Numbered from the stretch's first letter, positions 44,101 through 52,059 are shown. The stretch: DNA of 64,000 nt from Pseudomonas sp. L5B5 (GCF_020520285.1 NZ_CP084742.1:744001-808000), one strand, 5' to 3'. Program-made: numbers and translations. Notes: generated by a model not told the origin, from the letters alone.

Positions 44101-45360
44101 CGGGTTGCCAAACTGACCCTCATCGGTGCCGCCGGCTCACCACGACTCTACCAACTACAGGTCCAGGCCATCCCTGCCGACGGCCAGAACGACATCGTGC
44201 CCGGTGTGCCTTCGGCCACGGTCGAAATCACCATCACGCTGTACGCCAGCGCTGTAGAGATGGCGACGGCTCTTAACAGCCAGAAGGTCGATGGAGCCCG
44301 TTGCGCCCAACAATTGCTGGACGCCTTCCCGAGCCTGAACATCGACACCCTGGCCAGTGCCATGGCCGGGGGTGGTTACGCCATGGCCGACACCAGCAAG
44401 GGCCTCATGGCCGTTTGGCCGCAGACCTCGCCCCTGGACCTGGCGGCGGCGCTGGCACAGGCCTACCCGGATCCGGTGCAGATGGCCAGCCGCCTGCGTG
44501 CCCAGGGCGTGCCCGGTGTCGACTGCGGTCCTCAGTTGGTCCACGCGTTCCCCGCCCTGGCCCTCAACACCCTGGCCAGTGCCATGGCCGGGGGCGGTTA
44601 CGCCATGGCCGACACCAGCAAGGGCCTCATGGCCGTTTGGCCGCAGACCTCGCCCCTGGACCTGGCGGCGGCGCTGGCACAGGCCTACCCGGATCCGGTG
44701 CAGATGGCCAGCCGCCTGCGTGCCCAGGGCGTGCCCGGTGTCGACTGCGGTCCTCAGTTGGTCCACGCGTTCCCCGCCCTGGCCCTCAACACCCTGGCCA
44801 GTGCCATGGCCGGGGGCGGTTACGCCATGGCCGACACCAGCAAGGGCCTCATGGCCGTTTGGCCGCAAACCTCGCCCCTGGACCTGGCGGCGGCGCTGGC
44901 ACAGGCCTACCCGGATCCGGTGCAGATGGCCAGCCGCCTACGTGCCCAGGGCGTGCCCGGTGTCGACTGCGGTCCTCAGTTGGTCCACGCGTTCCCCGCC
45001 CTGACCCTCAACACCCTGGCCAGTGCCATGGCCGGGGGTGGTTACGCCGTGGCCGACACCAGCAAGGGCTTGCTCGCGGCTTGGCCACAGACGCCACCGC
45101 AAGCCTTGGCGGAGGCGCTGATCCAGGCATACCCCGGCCCCGTACAAACGGCGCGTGCCCTACGAGCCCAAGGCGCGACTGGCGTGGCCTGTGCCACCGC
45201 TCTGCACGGGGCATTCCCCGAGCTGGTCGCCAAGGACTTGGCCGCCGCCATGGCGCAAGCCGGATACCCCGCCGAGGATACCGGCGCGGGGCTCAAGGCG
45301 GTGTTGCCTGGCTTGTCGCCATTGGATCTGTCCACCGCGCTAGTCAGCGCTTATCACTGA
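41101..45360 (+). CDS. Giant repeat protein, 1419 aa: beta N-terminus, Gly-Thr linker, Fn3-like domains, 74-aa repeats
   Basis: Residues 1-650 are a beta-rich region of unknown fold with no signal peptide. At about 655-720 comes a long Ala-rich helical stretch, then a Gly-Thr dipeptide linker (about 724-757). Three fibronectin-III-like domains follow (about 760-1055; for example VVTLAWGGGQGN and SVTLRWQAVANATRYQ). Residues 1082-1325 are three near-identical 74-aa helical units plus a partial one, and the rest is diverged copies. The unit (MASRLRAQGVPG..., LASAMAGGGYAM...) resembles the N-terminal domains of the next two proteins. TTG 41101 has GGAGGGG upstream; ATG 41149 with GGGAGGG is an equally possible start. 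It may be a scaffold or a contact-dependent/secreted assembly; function unknown. Confidence 0.75.
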   Translation: MPRYFEVPCLREGRSPMDIRVSAHFAWSEIFGGKFATQSKCQLDLSRQYSLIYADLAAANSGGMDVLELINNAFNTQLPTGRLLVQDAGFFTFSHFGNGTPPSGTNLFSVFPQTPVPTSVAKTTLTMDNTCGFWLTVSLKDIELFGSLLQIGYDTSAGAGDTLSLSAVLASGSAAGTAVKQAFYSAALPNIKLFGLFGFENIKINYQFTTARQLSVIGNLSVSVFDNNYAFSGALVSDDVNKTFAACLQSAAPDASIPTLFGGAMTGISFSNLMFGVFARYGGPSAQKNFQVQGTVKVGSAQLTGYIYLQDTTPQVASVKVDKTLSIGDVFNQCIGEAVWPSSLINIVFKAGSQLYYCKAAGSQPLSLDTFACPIVPGTLPAAPPASSIAYQPGFNIQALFDLTLVTTFEVVGNIQIAKDGVTASIALGNPIDIYILTIAAPKATSATGGPALAISTVSGKQSMGFAGSLWFMQASFGVDVSVMTSKNSKGNMQIDGTLTSLSDYSPFLPKNVSLGVRYSKDGGFQVTNWPSFDYLTQAIDFIKTLQKLSEQGSSGCGKLVDFAFKTLLKSTFKISVSFSTQDNGVSLQLDGKYTLTIADTSLTAAAIPFPGIVSIPLPNSIKMSELGAYIERALASAAESFVQGLLKNSEAIATLIALTAGKAAASYAATLACQQLIDGAAADAVASTAASALAASEAAAAGAAGAAAAVAGAVASIIAIVGGTGTGTGTGTGTGTGTGTGTGTGTGTGTGTGTQSPPDHPSVSVANRVVTLAWGGGQGNAGYHAQLLDSAAKVLLDQPGLDVAARDTHFDFDAQWLPGPYKAQVQGTHGDAKTVWVGASFQRLAAPTALQAHNESSIIAPDCGVLLSWAAVPEAQSYVLSSMHAGSTWVPDRNIAPPQPQQAPPTQCVVTFEAAAPAGNFGFSLVTHGSNTTVASPASDVLTLVRLDQPLNLQASSAGSSVTLRWQAVANATRYQAVIHNAGSPLQVTPLQASTQGQERVAKLTLIGAAGSPRLYQLQVQAIPADGQNDIVPGVPSATVEITITLYASAVEMATALNSQKVDGARCAQQLLDAFPSLNIDTLASAMAGGGYAMADTSKGLMAVWPQTSPLDLAAALAQAYPDPVQMASRLRAQGVPGVDCGPQLVHAFPALALNTLASAMAGGGYAMADTSKGLMAVWPQTSPLDLAAALAQAYPDPVQMASRLRAQGVPGVDCGPQLVHAFPALALNTLASAMAGGGYAMADTSKGLMAVWPQTSPLDLAAALAQAYPDPVQMASRLRAQGVPGVDCGPQLVHAFPALTLNTLASAMAGGGYAVADTSKGLLAAWPQTPPQALAEALIQAYPGPVQTARALRAQGATGVACATALHGAFPELVAKDLAAAMAQAGYPAEDTGAGLKAVLPGLSPLDLSTALVSAYH
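43270..43370 (+). repeat. Gly-Thr dipeptide-encoding low-complexity repeat
   Basis: About 17 GGN-ACN codon pairs in tandem encode a Gly-Thr spacer inside the 1419-aa protein. Codons vary (GGAACC, GGCACC, GGGACG), so the peptide repeat, not the DNA, is selected. Such linkers extend binding domains from a scaffold. Confidence 0.85.
44347..45074 (+). repeat. 222-bp tandem repeat, three full copies plus part
   Basis: Copies start at 44347, 44569 and 44791, and a partial one at 45013. They are nearly identical at the DNA level, differing at only a few positions (for instance GGTGGT versus GGCGGT). Period 222 bp equals 74 codons, so changes in copy number keep the frame. The near-identity implies recent or ongoing expansion. 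Confidence 0.92.
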
Positions 45361-45375
45361 AGCAAGGAGCCCTGT

Positions 45376-46695
45376 ATGACAACCGATGCCCCGAGCCTGA
45401 TCCGGCTCCTGCAGCCCTTGCGCCAGCAAGGCATGACTGCCGTGCAAGCCGCGAACACCGTGCTGGCACAGCTCAACACCGGCACCGCTGGCACACGCCT
45501 AGCCGATGCATTCGAACAACACGCATCCCTGGTCCTGGCGCTGGTTCAGGTCTATGCGCCTGTCACGCTCCGCCAGATGGCCAGCATCCTGCACCAACTC
45601 TATCCGGACCTTGGGCCGGTAGCGGTCGGCAAGATCCTGCTGACGCCGGGTGTGTTCCCCCAGGCCACCGCCGTGCAAATGCAGAGTGCACTGGTTTCGG
45701 CAGGCTTTTCACCGGCCGCAGTGGCTGAAGCCATCAAGGAGCTCTACCCCGCTCCGCCCGTTCAGGAGCCCTTCGCGACGATCGCCACCTCGATGCAAGG
45801 CGGCAACCGAGGCATCGAGTTGTGGGTAGCCGGCACGCCCGGGCAGGTATGGACCCTGTACCAACGAACCCCAGGCGCAAACTGGAGCGCCTGGGAAGGT
45901 CCGGGCTTCAAGAACCAGCCCAAACCATTGGTGCAGCTGGCAGCTGCGCTACAGAACAATGGAAACGTACTGTTTGCCGGGCTGGACGGCGCAGGCAGCG
46001 TCTGGACCTGTGGCCAGGGCAGTCCCGGCGGCGACTGGAACGCCTGGAGTGGTCCCAACGTAGGTGCCCAGCCTTGTGCCTTCGAGCAACTGGCGGCCTC
46101 GCAACAGGGCGGCCACAGGGGCGTCGAGCTCTGGGCAGCCGGTGCTGACGGGCAAGTCTGGACCTTGTACCAACTCACCGCAGGCGGCGCATGGAGCCAT
46201 TGGGAGGGCCCCGGTTTCAAGGGCCAGCCCACTCCCCTGTTCGAGCTCGCAGCCGCGCAGCAGAACAATGGCAACGTGATGTTCTGGGGGCTGGACCTCG
46301 AGGGTCGGTTGTGGGGCATCAGCCAGCAATCGCCTGGTGGCGACTGGGGCGCTTGGCAAGGCCCAGGCTTTGTCGGCCAGCCCGAACCCTTCACCGCTAT
46401 CGCTGCCTCGGAACAGCTCGGCAACCGGGGAGTGGAACTATGGGGCATTGGTGCCAGCGGCCAGCTGTGGACGTTGTACCAGACCACTGCCGGCGGCCCC
46501 TGGAGCCATTGGGAAGGCCCCGGCTTCAAGCACCAACCAGCGCCCATGAAGAAAGTGGCGACAGCCTTGCAGAACAATGGCTGCGTACTACTCTGGGCTG
46601 TCGACAACGATAATCAGCTGTGGCAGATCGCCCAAGGCTCACCGGGTGGTGACTGGGCCGGCTGGACGCGCACCAGCCCACCACCGCGGGGCTGA
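45376..46695 (+). CDS. Helical-domain protein with six-blade PLL-like lectin propeller
   Basis: This 439-aa protein has two parts. Residues 1-125 form a helical domain (SLIRLLQPLRQQGMTAVQAA, YPDLGPVAVGKILLTPGVFP, LVSAGFSPAAVAEAIKELYP) shared with the next gene and resembling the repeats of the 1419-aa protein. Residues about 130-438 contain six blades of about 50 aa of PLL/tectonin type, each with QVWTLYQ.T.G..WS.WEGPGF. Odd blades read GNRGIELW and even blades NNGNV, so they arose as a duplicated pair. PLL lectins of Photorhabdus bind fucose and related sugars and lack signal peptides. AAGGAG precedes the ATG. Carbohydrate binding is inferred from fold, not from identified ligand residues. 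Confidence 0.82.
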   Translation: MTTDAPSLIRLLQPLRQQGMTAVQAANTVLAQLNTGTAGTRLADAFEQHASLVLALVQVYAPVTLRQMASILHQLYPDLGPVAVGKILLTPGVFPQATAVQMQSALVSAGFSPAAVAEAIKELYPAPPVQEPFATIATSMQGGNRGIELWVAGTPGQVWTLYQRTPGANWSAWEGPGFKNQPKPLVQLAAALQNNGNVLFAGLDGAGSVWTCGQGSPGGDWNAWSGPNVGAQPCAFEQLAASQQGGHRGVELWAAGADGQVWTLYQLTAGGAWSHWEGPGFKGQPTPLFELAAAQQNNGNVMFWGLDLEGRLWGISQQSPGGDWGAWQGPGFVGQPEPFTAIAASEQLGNRGVELWGIGASGQLWTLYQTTAGGPWSHWEGPGFKHQPAPMKKVATALQNNGCVLLWAVDNDNQLWQIAQGSPGGDWAGWTRTSPPPRG

Positions 46696-46738
46696 TCGGT
46701 CTGCCTGTCCCTCCCAAACCCTCAAGAGGAATACCCGC

Positions 46739-47509
46739 ATGACTATCGACGTACCAACCTTGAGCAAACTTTTGCAACCCCTCAAGGAGCAGGGCATGGG
46801 GCCCGGTGAGGCCGTACGCGTGGCGCTGGCATCGACTACGACATCGGCTACAACCGGCATCGGCGCCAGGGCGTTCGCGCTACCGCAGCAGGAATTCGTT
46901 CACAACGGCGCCGTGGTGGCCGAAGCGGTACACAACGTATTCTCGCCCATCACTGCAGCAACACTGGCGATCATCCTGCGTGAGACCTATCCGAACCTGA
47001 CTGCCCTTGAGATAGGTGGAATCATCCTCGCGCCCAACGTCTTGCCCGGCACGCCAGCGCCCGAAATGGCCAGCGCCCTGGCTGGCGCGGGGTTCGATGC
47101 CAACAGCACCAACGATGCCGTCAATGTGCTGTACCCGATCACCCTGACCGTACAGGCCAACCAGGCCTGGCAGGCCAGCGGGCTGAACGTGACCGGCCGC
47201 CAAGTCACTCTGATCAGCGCCCAAGGGTCGTGGACCGCCAACCCCGCCAATGGCATGGTTGGCCCCGCCGGTGACTCTCGCTTCAAAGCACCCACACGCT
47301 ACACCTTGCCGGGTGCGCCGGAAGCCGCACTGATCGGCAAGATCGGCAGCAATGCGCCATTTCTCATAGGAACCTACGTGCAAGCGCCAGCGGGTCAGTC
47401 GGGGCCGCTGCAGTTGTGTATCAACGATGACCTGGATGGGGTCTACGGCGCTGGTTTGCGCGACAACATCGGCACCCTGCAAGTAAGCCTGCAAACGAAG
47501 GGGAGCTAA
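46739..47509 (+). CDS. Helical-domain protein with C-terminal LecA (PA-IL)-like domain
   Basis: This 256-aa protein starts with the same helical domain as its neighbour (TLSKLLQPLKEQGMGPGEAV, YPNLTALEIGGIILAPNVLP, LAGAGFDANSTNDAVNVLYP). From about residue 135 it changes to a beta-sandwich matching PA-IL/LecA: LTVQANQAWQASGLNVTGRQ, GSWTANP, GDSRF, LIGKIGSNAPFLIG and INDDLDGVYGAGLRDN. In LecA the YNDVPGTYGNN loop binds calcium and galactose. Here Asp is kept but the Thr and adjacent Asn positions differ, so sugar specificity may be altered. No signal peptide, as in LecA. AAGAGGA precedes ATG 46739. Confidence 0.78.
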   Translation: MTIDVPTLSKLLQPLKEQGMGPGEAVRVALASTTTSATTGIGARAFALPQQEFVHNGAVVAEAVHNVFSPITAATLAIILRETYPNLTALEIGGIILAPNVLPGTPAPEMASALAGAGFDANSTNDAVNVLYPITLTVQANQAWQASGLNVTGRQVTLISAQGSWTANPANGMVGPAGDSRFKAPTRYTLPGAPEAALIGKIGSNAPFLIGTYVQAPAGQSGPLQLCINDDLDGVYGAGLRDNIGTLQVSLQTKGS

Positions 47510-47518
47510 GCCCCGCCA

Positions 47519-47571
47519 GCCCGGTATCGCAAGATGCCGGGCATGCCTGCACTCCCTCTGTACTCCCTCTG
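47519..47571 (+). terminator. Hairpin and 11-bp direct repeat after the lectin-like cluster
   Basis: GCCCGG (47519-47524) pairs with CCGGGC (47537-47542) just after the stop at 47509. It is followed by two tandem copies of ACTCCCTCTGT (47551-47572). It lies between two convergent genes and may stop transcription from either side; no T-run. Confidence 0.4.
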
Positions 47572-47573
47572 TA

Positions 47574-49019
47574 CTACCCCTGCCCTGCACGCTCGCGTTC
47601 ACCGTAAAGCAGCGTGATGTTGATGCGCGCGCTGGCGTAGCCAGGACGGAACGCCAGCGGCGCAGTGGCATGAAACAGGTCCGAATTGAAGATGACCGCA
47701 CGATTGCAGCGATAGGGAATCACCAGCGGCTGTGCGTCCGAGGCCCGCAGGAAAGCGTCGATCCGATCACCCTGACGGTTGTACGTTTCGAAGTCCCAGT
47801 CCAGTGGTGCCTCGACGTCGTAGATCACCAACCCACCCGAGTTTTTGTCCAGGTTCGCTTCGTCGGGGGTGATCCAGAAATTCACGTTCACCGCAGCGAA
47901 GTCGGCATGTGGATAGGTCGCCGGCTGGTCGTGTCCATATTTGAATCCCCACAGTTGCAACAGCGGATGCCGCGTACCGATCTCCTCGGGAAAGTACTGG
48001 CGGATCTGCTCAGCAACTTGCAGCAGCAACGGACAGTTGAAACCTTCCCTGAAGAACGCCCCCAGGCGGCCATGGGCGTAACGGTTGGTATGCCAGACCG
48101 TGGATTGCAGGCAGAACTCTTGCAACTGCAGCAATGCTTGCGGTGTAAGGAAGTCATCGATCACCACGATGCCCAGCGGGCTCTGCTGGTAATCCCGCTC
48201 CGCTCCACGCAGCGCCGCGCTATCGTTCAACGCACCTTCGTCCAGATGCGCGGCCGGCAGATGATGAATGACTCGACCGTAGGTGGAGGACAGTGGCCAT
48301 GACGCGAGCAACTGCTGTTGCAAGAGACTGTCGCTCTCGTTGAAACGCTGCAACGCGGTTTCATAGCCGTCGATGACGGCATCGAGTTGCGGACCTATCA
48401 ACTGCCGATCACGCAGGTAGCGCATCTGTTCGAGGTCATGGCCCAGTTTGCCCCGGCTGAGCTTCGGCGCAGGCATGGGAACTTCGGGTATATCGCCTGG
48501 CAGCGAGTGCCAGGTACTGCCGCGAGTGACCGCGGCATGACGCAAGGCCCAATGTCCCGCGGCGGCAAGGTCATTGGCCCGCAGCGCCGTGCTCGTGAGG
48601 TTGTCCAGCACTTCAGGATCCTGCGGATACAGCTCGACCAGCACCTGCCACATACCCTGCGCGGCGTCGTACTGCCCCAGATGCGCATACAGGTGGGCAA
48701 GTAGATAGGCCAGATTGGCCCGGGCCAGCACATAACCGGGTTCCAGGCGCAGGGCGGACTTGTAACTGCTGATGGCGTCTTCGTTGTGGCCACGGGCTTG
48801 CGATACCCAACCCAGGTTGTTGTGCGCAATGGACCAGTCCGGCTGGTGTTCCACTGCGTATCGAAAGCAGGCTTCGGCCGCCTCGAAACAGCCTTGCAGG
48901 CACAATCGATGACCTTCGTCGTTCTGCGCCAGCACCTGCTCCGAAAAGCGTTTTGCGGCCCACAAGCCCGAGGGGGCTTGTGCCGTTCCGTAGCGCGGGC
49001 TCGATGCGGGTGCCGTCAA
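47574..49019 (-). CDS. TPR-domain 2-oxoglutarate/Fe(II) oxygenase
   Basis: This protein of about 481 aa has an N-terminal TPR superhelix (AEACFRYAVEHQPDWSIAHN, AISSYKSALRLEPGYVLARA) over residues about 35-150. The C-terminal non-heme iron oxygenase fold has the HxD pair in TYPHADFAAVNVNFWITP near residue 382, the distal His in FNSDLFHATAPL near 447, and the 2OG-binding Arg in SARINITLLYG. It hydroxylates a protein or small-molecule target bound through the TPR. A TTG start at 49019 has GGGGG upstream; the exact start is uncertain. It converges on the lectin-like cluster and could modify one of those proteins, which is speculation. Confidence 0.82.
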   Translation of the reverse strand: MTAPASSPRYGTAQAPSGLWAAKRFSEQVLAQNDEGHRLCLQGCFEAAEACFRYAVEHQPDWSIAHNNLGWVSQARGHNEDAISSYKSALRLEPGYVLARANLAYLLAHLYAHLGQYDAAQGMWQVLVELYPQDPEVLDNLTSTALRANDLAAAGHWALRHAAVTRGSTWHSLPGDIPEVPMPAPKLSRGKLGHDLEQMRYLRDRQLIGPQLDAVIDGYETALQRFNESDSLLQQQLLASWPLSSTYGRVIHHLPAAHLDEGALNDSAALRGAERDYQQSPLGIVVIDDFLTPQALLQLQEFCLQSTVWHTNRYAHGRLGAFFREGFNCPLLLQVAEQIRQYFPEEIGTRHPLLQLWGFKYGHDQPATYPHADFAAVNVNFWITPDEANLDKNSGGLVIYDVEAPLDWDFETYNRQGDRIDAFLRASDAQPLVIPYRCNRAVIFNSDLFHATAPLAFRPGYASARINITLLYGERERAGQG

Positions 49020-49431
49020 ACGAACCCCCGGGATTTTTTCAGTCTCTGGCTCAGTTGCATGGCATCGATAATGGCCTGATTGACGGTTGTTTCCACCGCA
49101 GGATTCCCAGGATCGATCTGCTGCCCGGCCTGGTGAGTGTCGTCAAGCGCAGACCAGCCAGGCTCCTGGCCTTGGGTTGTATGCAGAAACCGCCTTGGGT
49201 CGTTTCTAGATAATCTTGGTGTGTTGGGCCAAGTGCAGTGCGTGAACGATAGACAGGGAGCGCAATCCTGCAAGGGGACCGCAGCAAAAGTAGCGGCCAG
49301 AGCTGCTGCGCACGCGCAGCGGCTCAACGGCATGACCGGTGGCGCACGCTCCGCCTCAGGCGCGCAAAGCGCGACCCCGTCCTTTGGAAAGGCTTCGCGC
49401 CTGATGACCGAACACTGAGCCAAAGGCGCAA

Positions 49432-50343
49432 TTACAGGTGGAAATCCCCCGCGGCCTCTGGCTGGTAAAGCACCTTCCTGATCTCGATCCGGCGGGTCCG
49501 ATCAGAAATGCGCCAGTCGATGGCGTCTCCCTCCTGATAGCCCAGGATGGCGGCGCCGATGTCGGAACACACCGAGTGCTTCCCGGCGCTGCTGTCCGCG
49601 TCTTCCGGGTAGACCAGGGCCACTTCGATCTCTTCGTCGTCCAGGTGCAGCAAGGCCCTGGAATTCATCGTGACCACATTGCGCGCCACCTGCTGCGGCT
49701 TGACGACAATGGCGCGCTCAAGCTCATGTTCGAGTTCTACAACGGCCGGGCCTTGCTCGAAGACGATCAGGCTCTCGAGCCTGGCCTTGTCGACTTCAGT
49801 GATGTAGATCCCCGTGGAGTCGCCAACGGCACCTTCGCGCAAGAGCTCAAGGTAGCGCCCCCCGGTCATGGAGAATGACTTCAAGGTCGGCGTTTCGCTC
49901 TCAAGCACAAAGCCGCTGCGCACAAAGGCCTTCAGTGAGCGCGCGTTGTCCGGGTGGATCTTGGCGATGAGCTTCTCGGCCCGCATATCGAGAAAGGCCA
50001 GCTTCATGCCCTCGCGGATGGTGCGGGCGCCAAGGTTTCGGCCCCATTTGTCGCTGTCCCCGATGACCAGGACGATCTCGCAATTGGAATCGGTCTTGAC
50101 GAGACGGACAAAACCCACTGGCGCGTCATGCCGGTCATAGGCCATGAAGAATCGGCCACCCCGGTTGAACAGATGGGTCAGGATTGGTAATTGAGTTCGA
50201 TCGATGACGTGCTCGATGGTGCGGGAAACATCACGTGAATCGCTCAGGTAACAGGTGACGCGCTCATCTTCCAACCAATCTTTCAACGTCAGCGCATGTG
50301 CCCGAGTAATTTCAGGGCACAGCGAAATGAAAGGCTTGTTCAT
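49432..50343 (-). CDS. GNAT acetyltransferase fused to Rnk/GreA-type C-terminal domain
   Basis: This 303-aa two-domain protein has a GNAT domain at residues 1-170 (WGRNLGARTIREGMKLAF acetyl-CoA loop; NARSLKAFVRSGF). Residues about 180-303 are an Rnk-like unit: coiled-coil-like helices, then a GreA/GreB C-terminal domain (VVTMNSRALLHLDD, EVALVYPEDAD, CSDIGAAILGYQEGDAIDW, VLYQPEAAGDFHL). Rnk binds RNA polymerase near the secondary channel and regulates nucleoside diphosphate kinase, so the fusion may couple acetylation to transcription. ATG 50343 is chosen at the start of the GNAT homology. Confidence 0.85.
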   Translation of the reverse strand: MNKPFISLCPEITRAHALTLKDWLEDERVTCYLSDSRDVSRTIEHVIDRTQLPILTHLFNRGGRFFMAYDRHDAPVGFVRLVKTDSNCEIVLVIGDSDKWGRNLGARTIREGMKLAFLDMRAEKLIAKIHPDNARSLKAFVRSGFVLESETPTLKSFSMTGGRYLELLREGAVGDSTGIYITEVDKARLESLIVFEQGPAVVELEHELERAIVVKPQQVARNVVTMNSRALLHLDDEEIEVALVYPEDADSSAGKHSVCSDIGAAILGYQEGDAIDWRISDRTRRIEIRKVLYQPEAAGDFHL

Positions 50344-50841
50344 CTTCACCACACTTATTTGTAAAGGATGAAAGCCCTTCATGGCGACGGCCATGACGGT
50401 TCTTTCGGCAACCGGCTATCTTAAGGCATCCCGTGAGCAATGCCGAATTGCCTGTGCACCTTTCCTTGAGAAGCGGTTCGAAGCGCTGCAACGGAAATCC
50501 AGATAATCCTCGCCAACGGCATGTGGACTGATCGGTCAAAGTTCGGCCGCAAAGATAACAATCCCCTCCCTGCCCCACCTTGCCACCGCCATGAATTTCC
50601 AATCCACCCCACACAACCAGTGCTCTGAAGACCCGCATGCCTGATTGCCGGCGTGTCTAGGAACGCCTCCCCGGCATACCCGCAGCCCAACATCACAGGC
50701 TGCCTGGACGCTGGCCAATGAAGTCCGGTGTTTCGCGCATGGGGGTGGCTCAGGTCGCTCGATATCATTTGCTGGCCGGCTTTCCACAGCCTGCCTGCCT
50801 TGAACCGGCGCCTTCCTGTTCCTCCTGCGGACCCGAAATCC
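50344..50841. other. Divergent intergenic region
   Basis: About 498 bp between the GNAT-Rnk gene and the MFS/RND operon. No supported ORF; it should contain both divergent promoters. No clear regulator site was recognised. Confidence 0.35.
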
Positions 50842-52059
50842 ATGTCCACATCCACGCCTGTTGCCGGTGAACGGCGTTCGAGCATCTTTGTGTTCCTGCT
50901 GGCACTGTCCCTGATGGTGTCATTGATGAACAGCAGCACCCCGACGCCGCTTTACCCGCTTTACAAAGAGCACTTCGGCCTGAGCTCGCTGGACCTGACC
51001 TTGATCTTTGGTGCCTATGGCATCGGTGTGCTGACGGCCCTGGCAGCCATGGCTGGGCTGGCCGGGACTGTCGCCGAATTACGCTGGCTGTTCGTGCCCG
51101 CCAGCGTGCTGGTGTTCATCGGCGCTGGCGCCTTTGCCCATGGCACGTCCCTGGGCACGCTGTGTTTCGCCCGCCTGCTGGGCGGCCTGGGCTCGGGGGT
51201 GATGACCGCCGTGGTGAACATCGCCCTGGTGCGTTTCAACCCCGGGCACAACGACCAGCGCCCAGCCCTGGTCGCCACACTGGCCATGGTGTCGGGCCTG
51301 GCCCTGGGACCGCTGCTCAGCGGCGCAGCACTGCAACTGGATATAAAACCCATGGCCTCACCCTTCTGGCTGATCGCGCTGCTGGGCCTGGCCGCCGCCG
51401 TTGCCAGCCTGATCCTGTGGCCGGGCCGGGGCGCTGTCCATGCCGGCACCAACCATGCCCAGGCGGATCGGCCGGCCAGCCTCAAGCAAGCCTTGCAGGG
51501 CATCGGCCTGCCCTTCCACCTTTGTGCCTGGAGCGTGTTTTTCAGCTGGTCGTTCGCCACCTGCGTGTTCGTACTGGGCCCGCACGTGGCGCGGCAGATC
51601 TTCGGCCTGACGGCGCCGGGGCTCTTCGGTTATGTGATTGCGGCGTACCTGCTGATCGCCGGTATCAGCCAGCTGTATTGCCAGCGGCTCGAGGCGCGCC
51701 AGGCACTGCTCGGCGGCTGGCTGTGCCAGTGCCTGACCTTCGTTGTCCTGCTCCTGGCCTGCTACACCCATGCGCTGTGGCTCGCACTGCTGGGGCTGGC
51801 CATCGGTGGTTATGCCTATGGCGCGCTGTTCGTCGGCAACGCCCGCCTGGTCAACCAGCTGGCACCGCGCCACAGCCATGGCAAGTTGATTTCCTATTTC
51901 TACGCCACCGTCTACCTCTTCAATGCAACCCCGGTGCCCATGGGGTTACTGGTGGATGCCTACGGCATCGCCAGCGCCAGCACCCTCGCGCTGGCGGTGT
52001 TCCTGATCATTGGCCTGGTGTTGTCCGCCTTCGCCCATCACAGCCGTTTTACCCGCTGA
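50842..52059 (+). CDS. MFS transporter
   Basis: This 405-aa protein has twelve predicted spans. The MFS loop motif lies after helix 2 (about ELRWLFVPASVLVFIG) and an RLLGGLGSGVMTAVVNIALV segment is typical of drug/metabolite efflux members. ATG at 50842 is preferred to an earlier in-frame start that adds a Pro/Trp-rich stretch. It is first in a run of four export genes (MFS, membrane fusion, RND, outer-membrane factor) with 74 bp to the next, so it may deliver substrate to the periplasm for the tripartite pump. Confidence 0.88.
   Translation: MSTSTPVAGERRSSIFVFLLALSLMVSLMNSSTPTPLYPLYKEHFGLSSLDLTLIFGAYGIGVLTALAAMAGLAGTVAELRWLFVPASVLVFIGAGAFAHGTSLGTLCFARLLGGLGSGVMTAVVNIALVRFNPGHNDQRPALVATLAMVSGLALGPLLSGAALQLDIKPMASPFWLIALLGLAAAVASLILWPGRGAVHAGTNHAQADRPASLKQALQGIGLPFHLCAWSVFFSWSFATCVFVLGPHVARQIFGLTAPGLFGYVIAAYLLIAGISQLYCQRLEARQALLGGWLCQCLTFVVLLLACYTHALWLALLGLAIGGYAYGALFVGNARLVNQLAPRHSHGKLISYFYATVYLFNATPVPMGLLVDAYGIASASTLALAVFLIIGLVLSAFAHHSRFTR

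Noticed and set aside
49016..49333. Minus-strand ORF ending NQAIIDAMQLSQRLKKSRGFV, immediately before the oxygenase start
   Set aside because: The last 45 residues look natural, but the N-terminal part does not and no ribosome-binding site or start fits. It may be the remnant of a small gene.
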